A stretch of 13,683 nucleotides of DNA from JAXLWB01 sp046328715 (GTDB taxonomy: Bacteria; Chloroflexota; Anaerolineae; Caldilineales; Caldilineaceae): NCBI GenBank assembly GCA_046328715.1, contig JAXLWB010000087.1, positions 1 through 13,683 of the forward strand, given 5' to 3'. Below are positions 1 through 7,127 of this stretch, piece after piece (within the stretch, counting starts at the first letter, position 1; each line of letters starts with the position of its first letter). The translations under genes and the position numbers were made by a program. The notes beneath the pieces were generated by a model. That model was not told where the DNA came from. It saw only the letters and a list, made by a program, of their open reading frames with translations, and did not search any database.

Positions 1-213
1 GCCAGGTTGAACAGTCATATGAGGCGTGATGCGTGAATGGCTCGCCAAACTGCACGCATCACGCCTCACGTACCTTTCATTGAACAGTCCACCTAGCTAT
101 CAATCAATGCCAGTATCGACTGAAGCGAGGGTGCTGCCCCGTTCGAAAGCGCCTACCATAAAAACAAGCTGTACCTTATCAAAAAAGTAAGTATATTTCA
201 TAACCAGCCACAT
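1..213. repeat. Gene-free edge with hairpin flanked by direct repeats
   Basis: I see no gene in this stretch. A perfect 16-bp inverted repeat (20-35 with 53-68, 17-nt loop) is built on GAGGCGTGATGCGTG and its complement. A 10-bp direct repeat, TTGAACAGTC, lies at 7-16 and 80-89 and brackets the hairpin. This layout resembles a small dispersed or miniature element, but with one copy in the window that is inference. The rest (90-213) has no recognisable structure. Confidence 0.5.
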
Positions 214-252
214 GAAAAAGAAATGCCGAAATGTGTGTACATTTCGGCATTT
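214..252 (-). terminator. Intrinsic terminator of the mucin-like secreted protein gene
   Basis: A perfect 14-bp stem (221-234 with 239-252, arms AAATGCCGAAATGT and its complement) closes a GTGT loop. On the minus strand it is followed by TTTCTTTTTC (the A-run at 214-218 on the plus strand). It begins 27 nt after the stop codon at 280-282. Stem plus U-tract just past the gene is the classic Rho-independent layout and marks the end of the minus-strand unit. Confidence 0.88.
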
Positions 253-279
253 CCTCATGCTACAAATAACAACCTAGTG

Positions 280-2169
280 TTAGCGTCGCACGATAGGCAG
301 GTACAAGGGCCAGCGATCCTGATTCACTTCGGGATCGTAGGTGTTCAGATCATCGATATCTGTCAAAGTATAGAAGATGACCTCCCCATCGTTACCGCCA
401 CCACCAGGATTGGTGCCAGTGTGGTTGCCAAAGAGCAACGACACTCCCTGACCAGGCGGAATCAAAACCGTATAACAAGGCAGATGGAGCGACGGATCAT
501 CCGTGCCAGGTGACGTATTGTACCAACCATCTTTCGGCTTCTCACAGATCTTATAACCGCCAGGTCGGCGCAAGGAATAGAAGACTGCACCATCCTTATC
601 GGTTATCCGATTGGTAATCCAGGTGTTATCGGTGTTGTAGAGTTCAATCGACCAACCCGACATCAACTCCTCATTGCTTTGATGCGAACCGTTCTCATTC
701 TTGTCGTTGTACTTCTGGATCTGCATCTGCACACGGCGCTGATTGACAAAGGTACAGATGATCGTTTCACCGATCTTGGGCTTGATCGACACCGAACGTT
801 GCGCCATATTGACTGTGGTTGAGCCACCGGCGCAGTTGATTGCAGCCAGGTACCACTCGGTCGGTACGCGCTCACTGAAGTTATAAGTGCCTGGCGAGAC
901 ATTATACATGACCGTATTCGTATATTGGTCATGATCATCCGGGACGGCATCATCGAGAGTAAAGCCGCCAAAGGCACCATCAAAGCGGAAGTTCTGAATG
1001 CTGTTCGGCTGCGCATCCTTCTTGATGATGATCAGGGCCTTGTTGGGCAGCGGCGTCGGCAACGTTGGCACCGCAATCGGAGTCTTGGTCGGTGTGTTTG
1101 TCGCTGCTACCGGTGTTTTGGTCGGTGTGTTGGTTGGCGTCTTTGTTATTGTCGGCGGTACCGGTGTCTTGGTTGCTGTCTTGGTCGGCGTGCTTGTTTT
1201 CGTCGGCGTTTTGGTCGGTGTATTCGTCTTCGTTGGCGGTACCGGTGTCTTGGTTGCTGTCTTGGTCGGCGTGCTTGTTTTCGTCGGCGGCACCGGCGTA
1301 TTGGTCGCTGTGCTGGTCGCCGTATTGGTTGGTCCTACTGCGGTACTGGTTGACGTGCTCGTCGGGCCGACCGGTGTATTGGTTGCCGTATCGGTGGCTG
1401 TACTCGTCGGTGTGTCGGTCGCTGTGTCTGTGGCCGTGCTCGTCGGTGTTTCAGTTGCCGTATCGGTGGCGGTGCTCGTCGGTGTTTCCGTTGCCGTGTC
1501 TGTGGCCGTGTTCGTTGGCGTTTCAGTCGCTGTATCGGTTGGCGGCACAGGGGTATTCGTCGGCGTCTCTGTGGCGGTGTCTGTCGGCGGCACAGCCGTA
1601 TCGGTTGCAGTGCTGGTCGGCGTACCTGCCACGTTGACGAAGGTACAGGTAATATCGTCGCCTGCCACGACACTAATGGAGACCTTGTTTTGTGACATGT
1701 CCAACGTCACCTTGCCCGGCTGATCACAGTCGATACTCGCCAGGTACCAGCCACTTTTGCCCACTTCACTAAAATCGTAGCTACCCGGCAGTTCGGAGGG
1801 TGGCACATAGATGGTAAGGCTCTTCGGATAGATATCGCCATCATCCGAATCCGGGTCGTCCAAGGCAAAGTGCAGCCCCCAAGCACCATAGAACTCAAAA
1901 TCATCAATCGTGTTGGGCTGTGCATCCTTCACAAACGTGATCTTGGCGTAGGACGAAATTTGCTCGGTCGGGATGGTCGGAATGGTTGGAATCCAGGGCG
2001 GTGTACCATTCTCTTGCAGTACGGCTCGGGTCGGTGCCGACACGCTGGCCAGTGCAGGGATGATCATCACGGACAGCGCCAGACAGACCACCGCTGCCGC
2101 AAAGGCCAAATGCCGTTTTGGACGAGGTGGGCCGGCTGTTTGTGACGCATTTGTTTGTTTACTCGTCAT
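280..2169 (-). CDS. Secreted Thr/Pro-rich mucin-like protein with duplicated beta domains and YLP C-terminal tail
   Basis: This encodes a 629-residue exported, probably surface-associated protein; no enzymatic motif is visible. A signal peptide spans about residues 18-41 (PKRHLAF..., cleavage likely after ALA). A beta domain at about 65-178 starts KITFVKDAQPN and ends ITCTFVN. A low-complexity Thr/Pro linker (about 178-363) repeats units such as TDTATETPT and TKTPVPPT. A second copy of the beta domain (about 370-480, LIIIKKDAQPN...IICTFVNQ) follows, then an SdrD B-like or prealbumin-like domain (about 485-580, KYNDKNENG, GWSIELYN, YKICEKP). A Gly-rich spacer leads to the terminal PLYLPIVRR. 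The ATG at 2169 was chosen over one 33 nt upstream because a strong ribosome-binding site precedes it. The duplicated domains resemble repeated surface adhesin modules. A structural or adhesive role is inference. It lies 113 nt downstream of the hydrolase gene, whose product has a similar tail. Confidence 0.88.
   Translation of the reverse strand: MTSKQTNASQTAGPPRPKRHLAFAAAVVCLALSVMIIPALASVSAPTRAVLQENGTPPWIPTIPTIPTEQISSYAKITFVKDAQPNTIDDFEFYGAWGLHFALDDPDSDDGDIYPKSLTIYVPPSELPGSYDFSEVGKSGWYLASIDCDQPGKVTLDMSQNKVSISVVAGDDITCTFVNVAGTPTSTATDTAVPPTDTATETPTNTPVPPTDTATETPTNTATDTATETPTSTATDTATETPTSTATDTATDTPTSTATDTATNTPVGPTSTSTSTAVGPTNTATSTATNTPVPPTKTSTPTKTATKTPVPPTKTNTPTKTPTKTSTPTKTATKTPVPPTITKTPTNTPTKTPVAATNTPTKTPIAVPTLPTPLPNKALIIIKKDAQPNSIQNFRFDGAFGGFTLDDAVPDDHDQYTNTVMYNVSPGTYNFSERVPTEWYLAAINCAGGSTTVNMAQRSVSIKPKIGETIICTFVNQRRVQMQIQKYNDKNENGSHQSNEELMSGWSIELYNTDNTWITNRITDKDGAVFYSLRRPGGYKICEKPKDGWYNTSPGTDDPSLHLPCYTVLIPPGQGVSLLFGNHTGTNPGGGGNDGEVIFYTLTDIDDLNTYDPEVNQDRWPLYLPIVRR
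1085..1640 (-). repeat. Coding tandem repeats of the Thr/Pro-rich linker
   Basis: This part of the mucin-like gene is built of degenerate repeats in multiples of 3 nt. A 55-bp stretch is repeated perfectly at 1154-1208 and 1235-1289, offset by 81 bp (27 codons), which points to recent unequal exchange. Expansion or contraction would keep the frame and vary only linker length. The long Val/Leu/Gly-rich open frame on the plus strand across this region is a mirror of the repeat, not a gene. Confidence 0.85.
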
Positions 2170-2175
2170 TGAAAG

Positions 2176-2183
2176 TCTCCTCT
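2176..2183 (-). promoter_or_regulatory. Ribosome-binding site fixing the mucin-like protein start
   Basis: The minus strand reads AGAGGAGA and then 6 nt before the ATG at 2169. It is a near-consensus Shine-Dalgarno at good spacing and lies inside the longer open frame, so it argues against the upstream ATG at 2202. Confidence 0.8.
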
Positions 2184-2282
2184 GTGCAAATAATAGAATC
2201 ACGAAAATGGAAACATTGTTGGATGACAGATTGGCTCAAGTATTGATGACGGCTATCCTGTAGTAACAGGAGTTAGCAAGCC

Positions 2283-3773
2283 TTAGCGCTGAACGACTGG
2301 CAAATACACACTCTCGATCTCCGCCGTCGGCCAGACCAGCAGCCACTGCGTTGCCTGGTTATCAATCCCGTTGAGCTCCTGTATGGTTCCCTCCGAGCGC
2401 ACCACAAAGGTCAACCTGTATTCTCCAATTTGGGTCAGATGACTGCGCAGATCCAAGCTCCACTGCAATTGGTCGGCGCAGCCAGCCGCCAGATTGACAA
2501 ACGAGCGGCTCTCCAACAACGTCGATTGAACGCTGCCAGGCGTTTGCAGTCGGACATCGACCACGATCTCTTTGGCCCGCTGTGGCCCCTGATTGCGCAC
2601 ATTCAAACTAACCGAGATTGGCTGAGTGGCGGTCAACACTTGCAGCGCAGGCTGAATGCTGGCCTGGCGAATACCCAGATCGATGCCACTGGCCGGCAGC
2701 GCATTGACATAGTTGGCAAAATCCTGACCCAGCGGCGTAATCGTCTTATTGACCGGGTCGAACAGGTTGCCGTTAAAGCCGATCTGTGTAGCGGGATCAT
2801 AGGGTGGCGTGTTTAAACTAAACCACGACCAAGCCTGTACCAGTCGTCCATCATCGGCCGCATAGCCAATCTGGCTATCCTTGCTGTTCAAAAAGAGATC
2901 AAAACTATCCTCCATAAAATGGCGCACCGTGATATAGGGATAGCCAAGATTGGGCGGGAAAAGGATGCCATACTCCGTGATCAACAACGGCTTATTTTGA
3001 TAGCCGTGGTTGGCCATCCACTGTCGAAAATTGGTAACATGCTCCTGGACAATCTCAATCTTGCCATGATCCTCGACCTCATAGAGCATGCCTTCGTTGC
3101 TAAAGGCCTCCATACCCGGCGGAATGGAGGCACCCCAGCAGCCTGCTGTGTTACACTCACGCAGCACAAAGGCATGGATCGTCCACACATCGGTGGGCAA
3201 CGGTTGGCCGTAGCGACTTTGATAGGCCTCCAGCACCAACGAAAGATAGTGCAAGCGCAACGGAGTGGCCTGGATAATCGCCCCCACCGCCACCTGACTC
3301 GTCGCATCCACCCCTTTGATCACGCTGTACAGGTCATGGTAAAAGGCGGCGAACTCCTCTGGCAGCAGACCATCCTGACCATAGCGATCCGGCTCATTGC
3401 CCAGAATCCAGAGCGCTCCCCGGTTGTGGCTGACTGCACTGCTCACCGTGGCGGTGTAATTTTGGTTCTGCCAGATGTTGGCTCGAATCACCTGGGCAAA
3501 ACGCAAATTGGCCGGTTGCTTGGGCGTATCCTGGAAGGTATAGTCGAGATACCAGTCAGAATCCAACTGGGCCACATCAAATTGCTCAATCGTTTGGCCA
3601 TGGTCCAAGTTAAAGTTAAAGCCAAAACGCTGCTGTGGCACAGAAAAGGGCGTACACTGTTGCGCCAACAGCGGCTGATGAAAGAACAACAAGGCTCCCC
3701 CCAGCACAAACAAACGTACTAGCCAGCGTCCAATCGTTGCAGCGCACTCCTCATTCGTAAAAGCGTTCCTCAA
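2283..3773 (-). CDS. Secreted clan GH-A-like glycoside hydrolase with CARDB-like domain and YLP tail
   Basis: This encodes a 496-residue predicted exported glycan-cleaving enzyme; the substrate is unknown. A signal sequence (residues 16-37, hydrophobic run LVRLFVLGGALLFF, cleavage likely after LLA) is followed by a TIM-barrel-like region. It has ILGNEPD with Glu127 as candidate acid/base, WTIHAF around 197-202, and LLITEYG with Glu267 as candidate nucleophile. NEP plus a later TE-Y-G is the usual spacing logic of retaining clan GH-A enzymes (GH5, GH39 and relatives). A CARDB-like beta domain follows (about 350-460, from DLGIRQASIQ). The protein ends SVYLPVVQR. I chose the TTG at 3773 because AAGGAGG lies 4 nt upstream and it gives a compact signal peptide. 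A GTG at 3836 gives 517 residues but has no ribosome-binding site. The exact GH family is not resolved. Confidence 0.82.
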   Translation of the reverse strand: MRNAFTNEECAATIGRWLVRLFVLGGALLFFHQPLLAQQCTPFSVPQQRFGFNFNLDHGQTIEQFDVAQLDSDWYLDYTFQDTPKQPANLRFAQVIRANIWQNQNYTATVSSAVSHNRGALWILGNEPDRYGQDGLLPEEFAAFYHDLYSVIKGVDATSQVAVGAIIQATPLRLHYLSLVLEAYQSRYGQPLPTDVWTIHAFVLRECNTAGCWGASIPPGMEAFSNEGMLYEVEDHGKIEIVQEHVTNFRQWMANHGYQNKPLLITEYGILFPPNLGYPYITVRHFMEDSFDLFLNSKDSQIGYAADDGRLVQAWSWFSLNTPPYDPATQIGFNGNLFDPVNKTITPLGQDFANYVNALPASGIDLGIRQASIQPALQVLTATQPISVSLNVRNQGPQRAKEIVVDVRLQTPGSVQSTLLESRSFVNLAAGCADQLQWSLDLRSHLTQIGEYRLTFVVRSEGTIQELNGIDNQATQWLLVWPTAEIESVYLPVVQR

Positions 3774-3777
3774 ATCC

Positions 3778-3784
3778 CCTCCTT
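3778..3784 (-). promoter_or_regulatory. Strong Shine-Dalgarno before a TTG start
   Basis: The minus strand reads AAGGAGG, then 4 nt, then TTG at 3773. The spacing is short, but the match to the 16S tail is complete, which supports a TTG initiation codon for the hydrolase gene. Confidence 0.6.
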
Positions 3785-3857
3785 GGCCCTCTTCTTTCCT
3801 TCTAACTGTCGGTGTGGTTGCTTGCCGCACAATCACGACAATCGTGCGACAAGAAAC

Positions 3858-3991
3858 CCATCGGCATCAAGGTAGGGCGTTCCAACCGAAGTTGTGTAGA
3901 GGCGGTTCGCAACCGCCGGTTTGGGATCGACTGACAGACCGGCGGTTGCGAACCGCCTCTACAATAGAATTCCTTCGCTTGATGCCGATGG
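3858..3991. repeat. Nested palindromic element (MITE/REP-like)
   Basis: The inner arms are a perfect 26-bp inverted repeat (3895-3920 with 3938-3963), starting TGTAGAGGCGGTTCGCAACC, with a 17-nt loop. The outer arms are a separate perfect 14-bp inverted repeat, CCATCGGCATCAAG at 3858-3871 and its complement at 3978-3991. The DNA between inner and outer arms is not palindromic. GTAGAGGCGGTTCGC-type palindromes are familiar intergenic repeats in Chloroflexota and Cyanobacteria. The nesting suggests one element inserted into another, or an element with terminal inverted repeats. It has no coding capacity and lies between the dehydratase and hydrolase genes. There is no T-run for a standard terminator. 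Confidence 0.85.
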
Positions 3992-4027
3992 ATAAGAAAC
4001 CGCACCTACGATTTTCAACCACTGCAC

Positions 4028-6088
4028 CTACTGCCCGATCACGGGCCGCAACCCATTGGCGAGCGCTGGCGGCACATAGACCCCGTTCATTGGCACACCA
4101 TTCGGCTGGGTCGAGGCCGTTCCGTTGCGCGCTTCGCTGGCCGCCAATCCCTTGCTGCGCAGCAACGCCGGATCCGGTGCATACTCCGGCAACAAGGCAC
4201 ACAGGCCGCGTACCACCCCTTCCTCGTCGTTGCGCTCGGCGCTGGCCACCAGGCTGGCGATCGACTCCTCCAACCCTTGCGGCACAAAGCGGCTGGCGTT
4301 GGCCGCCATCAACACCTTGGGATGGGCGGTAGGCGCATAATGTTCGTTGCTGGTAAACATCTCCTCGAAAAGCTTCTCGCCCGGGCGCAGACCGCTAAAC
4401 TCAATCTCAATGTCGCGCCCCACCTGCAAGCCGGAGAGCTCGATCAAATTGCGGGCCAGGTCAACAATCTTGACTGGGGCACCCATGTCGAGCATAAAAA
4501 CCTCGCCCCCCTTGCCGTGGACTGATGCCTGCAACACCAACTGCACCGCCTCGGGGATGGTCATAAAGAAGCGCTTCATCTCCGGGTCGGTGACGGTCAC
4601 CGGGCCGCCGCCTGCAATCTGCTGACGGAAGGTGTGCACCACACTGCCCCGGCTGCCGAGCACGTTGCCAAAGCGCACCACCATGTAGGGACGCTGGCTC
4701 TCCTTGGCCGCCCGATGCACCAGGAACTCGGCCACCCGCTTGCTCGCACCCATCACGCTGGTCGGGTTGACTGCCTTGTCGGTCGAAATCATCACAAAAC
4801 GCTGCACGCCCACTGCCTGAGCCGCCCGCAACAGATTTTGGGTGCCCAACACATTGTTGGTGATCGCCTCGGTCGGGTTTGCCTCCATCAACGGCACATG
4901 TTTGTGCGCCGCCGCATGAAAGACCAGCTCCGGCTTGTACTGTTTGAGCGCCTTCATCACCCGCTCGCCAAAACGCAGATCGGCAATCACGGTGACAATC
5001 TCACTGCTGGCTCCGGGCTGGTTCTGGCGCTTGAGTTCATTTTGTGTGCGCCGTAGCTCCTGCTGGATCTCAAAGACCGAATTCTCGCCGTGGCCCAAGA
5101 TTACCAACTGACGCGGGGCACAGCGCAACAGTTGCCGGCAGAGTTCACTGCCAATCGAACCGCCGCCCCCTGTCACCAGAACCCGCTTGCCTGTCACCAG
5201 CTTCTGAATCGCCAGCGCATCGGTCGTGATCGGTTCACGGCGCAGCAGATCCTCGATCTGCACATTGCGCAGACGGCTGATGCTGATGCCCCCGGTGAGC
5301 AGTTCGTTCAAGCCGGGCAGCGTCTGCACTGGAATTTCGAGTTCACGACACTCCTTGACGATCTCGCTGATCACCTTGCCCGGCGCACTCGGCATCGCAA
5401 TCACCACCCGGTCGATCGCCTGCCGTTCCAACAAGCCACGCAAGGCATGCCGTCCGCCCACCACCGGCACACCATGCAAATAAATCTGTTGTTTGAAGGG
5501 GTCATCGTCGAGCAGTGCCACCGGATGCAGCCCCAATTCGGGCATGCGCAACATCTCACGCACGATCAGTGACCCGGTTTCGCCCGCCCCGATCACTACC
5601 ACCTGTACATGACTCTGCGCTTCATGCGGGCGCATGCGCCAAAACTCGGTCAGCCGGATCAGCGTGCGGCTGCCAATGACGCAGGGCAAGAGCAGCAGAG
5701 CATCGATCCAGGGCAGCGAGCGCGGCAGATTGTAGACGGGCAGCAATTGGTCCAGCAGGAAGGAGAACAAAATCAAGGCCACCGCGCTCCACACCAGTGC
5801 TTGCAGTAGCCCTGTCACCTCACGCACGCCGGCAAAGCGCCAGTACTGGCGATAGGCCCCCGCCTGATAGAGCAACGAAAAACGAATCAAAAAGGAAAGA
5901 CAAAAATAAACCTGCAGGGCTGGAACAAAAGCTACTACACTTTCGAGACTCTCGGTCCGTAAAAGCAGCGCCAAGAGCGGCGTTACCGTTAAAAATAATA
6001 AATCAATGAAGAGAAAATGACGATTGCGAAGCGATAAGAGCAATTGAGCGACTAGATAACGACTTGGCGGGGCATAGGCTGACTTCAT
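4028..6088 (-). CDS. capD: Membrane-bound nucleotide-sugar 4,6-dehydratase, CapD/WbpM/FlaA1-PglF type
   Basis: This encodes a 686-residue inner-membrane enzyme of polysaccharide precursor synthesis. The family converts UDP-GlcNAc (or a similar sugar) to a UDP-4-keto-6-deoxy sugar using NAD(P). Four hydrophobic segments (about 23-43, 50-72, 92-113, 124-143) are followed by a Rossmann-like domain with VVVIGAGETGS (163-173). The catalytic SDR domain begins KRVLVTGGGGSIGSEL (301-316). HAAAHKHVPLME (391-402) is a family hallmark. The catalytic region ISTDKAVNPTSVMGASK (434-450) has Met446 in place of the SDR tyrosine and Lys450, the SMK triad seen in WbpM and FlaA1 relatives. Length matches the long membrane form. 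GAAGGA lies 9 nt before the ATG. The last 35 or so residues are Pro/Gly/Asn-rich and probably disordered. Substrate and stereochemistry cannot be read directly. Confidence 0.93.
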   Translation of the reverse strand: MKSAYAPPSRYLVAQLLLSLRNRHFLFIDLLFLTVTPLLALLLRTESLESVVAFVPALQVYFCLSFLIRFSLLYQAGAYRQYWRFAGVREVTGLLQALVWSAVALILFSFLLDQLLPVYNLPRSLPWIDALLLLPCVIGSRTLIRLTEFWRMRPHEAQSHVQVVVIGAGETGSLIVREMLRMPELGLHPVALLDDDPFKQQIYLHGVPVVGGRHALRGLLERQAIDRVVIAMPSAPGKVISEIVKECRELEIPVQTLPGLNELLTGGISISRLRNVQIEDLLRREPITTDALAIQKLVTGKRVLVTGGGGSIGSELCRQLLRCAPRQLVILGHGENSVFEIQQELRRTQNELKRQNQPGASSEIVTVIADLRFGERVMKALKQYKPELVFHAAAHKHVPLMEANPTEAITNNVLGTQNLLRAAQAVGVQRFVMISTDKAVNPTSVMGASKRVAEFLVHRAAKESQRPYMVVRFGNVLGSRGSVVHTFRQQIAGGGPVTVTDPEMKRFFMTIPEAVQLVLQASVHGKGGEVFMLDMGAPVKIVDLARNLIELSGLQVGRDIEIEFSGLRPGEKLFEEMFTSNEHYAPTAHPKVLMAANASRFVPQGLEESIASLVASAERNDEEGVVRGLCALLPEYAPDPALLRSKGLAASEARNGTASTQPNGVPMNGVYVPPALANGLRPVIGQ

Positions 6089-6137
6089 AATTTTTATTCC
6101 TTCGATGGCTGGCTGCGTTGTCGTCCTCGTAGTATAC

Positions 6138-6166
6138 CTTATAAAAATGTTTGTTAATACTTACAA
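6138..6166 (-). promoter_or_regulatory. Putative sigma70-type promoter of the dehydratase gene
   Basis: On the minus strand TTGTAA (6161-6166) and TATAAG (6138-6143) are separated by exactly 17 nt. This would start transcription near 6131, giving a leader of about 43 nt before the ATG at 6088. The -10 matches 5 of 6 and the -35 matches 4 of 6. The AT-rich setting raises the chance of an accidental match. Confidence 0.42.
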
Positions 6167-6582
6167 TGATACTCGAAGCTACTATACAATTCCTCTAACA
6201 AAAGTCTGCATTTCTTTTTGCTTTAAATTGCGTCTTTTGACTTACAAATTGGTATGCAAAAGATTCCAACAAACTATTTTACAATGGTCTATTCTACATC
6301 CCATTCATCAAATCAACAATTAACTTACTATTTACATCAAGGTTCGTATACTATCTAGAAATAAACGGCGAGTTACACAGAAAAGGTCAGTGAGATAACC
6401 AGGGTCGACGCTGGAAGAAGATGAGACTTTCTAGAGGATACCATAGAAACCTTCTATTTAATTCACCTTAACGTTCTAATAAATTATCATTTAACTGGCT
6501 GTATACTGCTAGTATATATGTATTCAGGCTTGTTGCCATGCTACAAATGTACTAGTTTTGGACTAATTTCGCCACCCAACCA
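6167..6582. other. AT-rich gene-free stretch
   Basis: I see no supported gene here. Composition shifts to strongly AT-rich, unlike the GC-rich flanking genes. A 72-codon plus-strand frame (6105-6323) has no ribosome-binding site or recognisable content. Three copies of the ACTTAC core occur at 6159, 6240 and 6323, about 80 bp apart; the first overlaps the putative -35 of the dehydratase promoter. It probably holds leader and regulatory DNA, or decayed DNA at the island border. Confidence 0.5.
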
Positions 6583-6604
6583 GTAGTCCTGCGCCTAGGA
6601 CTAC
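6583..6604. repeat. Small inverted repeat at the edge of the aminotransferase relic
   Basis: An 8-bp perfect stem, GTAGTCCT (6583-6590) and AGGACTAC (6597-6604), encloses the 6-nt loop GCGCCT. It ends 7 bp from the point where similarity to the other aminotransferase fragment stops, so it may mark a recombination or insertion junction. Confidence 0.5.
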
Positions 6605-6611
6605 GACCATT

Positions 6612-6763
6612 GCATCGGCTTCCAGACCGGGCGCGCCTCGATGTTGGCCGCTTTCAGGACCGGGCGGATCTGCTGGCGGTCGCTGCCTGCTTGGGCGGGG
6701 TCCACCGTGAACCAGGTGAGCCAACGGGTATTTCACCCCCACTCGGCTTCGGGTATAAAGGCC
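6612..6763 (-). pseudogene. Degenerate fragment of a DegT/DnrJ/EryC1-type aminotransferase
   Basis: This 152-bp stretch aligns without gaps to 8729-8880 inside the other aminotransferase fragment, at roughly 80 percent identity by eye. Read on the minus strand in the matching frame it gives FIPEAEWG, a stop (TGA), then NTRWLTWFTVDPAQAG, DRQQIR, and KAANIEARPVWKPM. The paralogue has FMPEADWGRHTRWLTC, DPAQAGVDREQIR and EAANIEARPVWKPM. It has no start, no PLP-lysine region and no C-terminal end, and it carries a nonsense codon, so it is non-functional. The divergence suggests it derives from a different copy, not a very recent duplication. The open frame in another phase on this strand (6563-6769) is an artefact. 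Confidence 0.85.
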
Positions 6764-6850
6764 AGACATGCTCTTTGCAGCGCCAGAATTGCAACTAGTT
6801 TAGCTAGAATCAGCTTTTGTGGTAAACTTATCTACAAACGGAGGAACCTA

Positions 6851-7123
6851 ATGATCAGTCCAGCACCCCAAACCTATAAACAACTCATTGTGGATGGTAG
6901 TCAGGATCTACCACGCAAACAATCGATTGCGCACAATCTGCTCATCGAGATTGCGGATTTTGTTACCTTTCTGCGCAAACGTGCGACGAATCCTGAAATC
7001 CTAATCGACGAACAAGTTGCACTCCAGCTAAACCAAAATTTACAACAGATGAGCAACCATGAAGCTAATCACCTTGAAATGGAATTTCAAAACTATAAGC
7101 AACGCTTTCCCCGTCAGGAGTGA
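6851..7123 (+). CDS. Small unrecognised protein, first gene of a plus-strand pair
   Basis: This encodes a 90-residue soluble protein with no signal peptide or membrane segment; I do not recognise the family. GGAGGAA sits 4 nt before the ATG at 6851, which fixes the start; the frame is open further upstream but covers the aminotransferase relic. The sequence is Gln/Asn/Glu-rich and looks mostly helical: LPRKQSIAHNLLIEIADFVTFLRKRA (about 16-41), then VALQLNQNLQQM and LEMEFQNYKQRFPRQE. The stop overlaps the ribosome-binding region of the next gene, so the two are probably translationally coupled. Size, position next to a VapC module and coupling suggest an antitoxin-like or accessory role, but that is inference. 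Confidence 0.72.
   Translation: MISPAPQTYKQLIVDGSQDLPRKQSIAHNLLIEIADFVTFLRKRATNPEILIDEQVALQLNQNLQQMSNHEANHLEMEFQNYKQRFPRQE
7116..7120 (+). promoter_or_regulatory. Ribosome-binding site inside the end of the upstream gene
   Basis: AGGAG lies 7 nt before the ATG at 7128 and directly abuts the TGA of the preceding gene. This fixes the downstream start at 7128 instead of the earlier in-frame ATG at 7059, and indicates coupled translation. Confidence 0.75.
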
Positions 7124-7127
7124 CCCT

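Noticed and set aside
1085..1640. CRISPR-like array
   Set aside because: The repeats are in-frame codon units of variable similarity without uniform repeat-spacer structure, and they lie within a coding gene.
998..1723. Long plus-strand Val/Leu/Gly-rich frame (241 codons) opposite the mucin-like gene
   Set aside because: It is a mirror of the Thr/Pro codon repeats. It has no ribosome-binding site, and the minus-strand frame has a signal peptide, real domains and a terminator.
2256..2271. TCCTG/CAGGA hairpin after the hydrolase stop as a terminator
   Set aside because: The stem is 5 bp and no T-run follows on the minus strand.
6105..6323. 72-codon plus-strand frame in the AT-rich stretch
   Set aside because: No ribosome-binding site, no recognisable content, and it overlaps the putative dehydratase promoter on the other strand.
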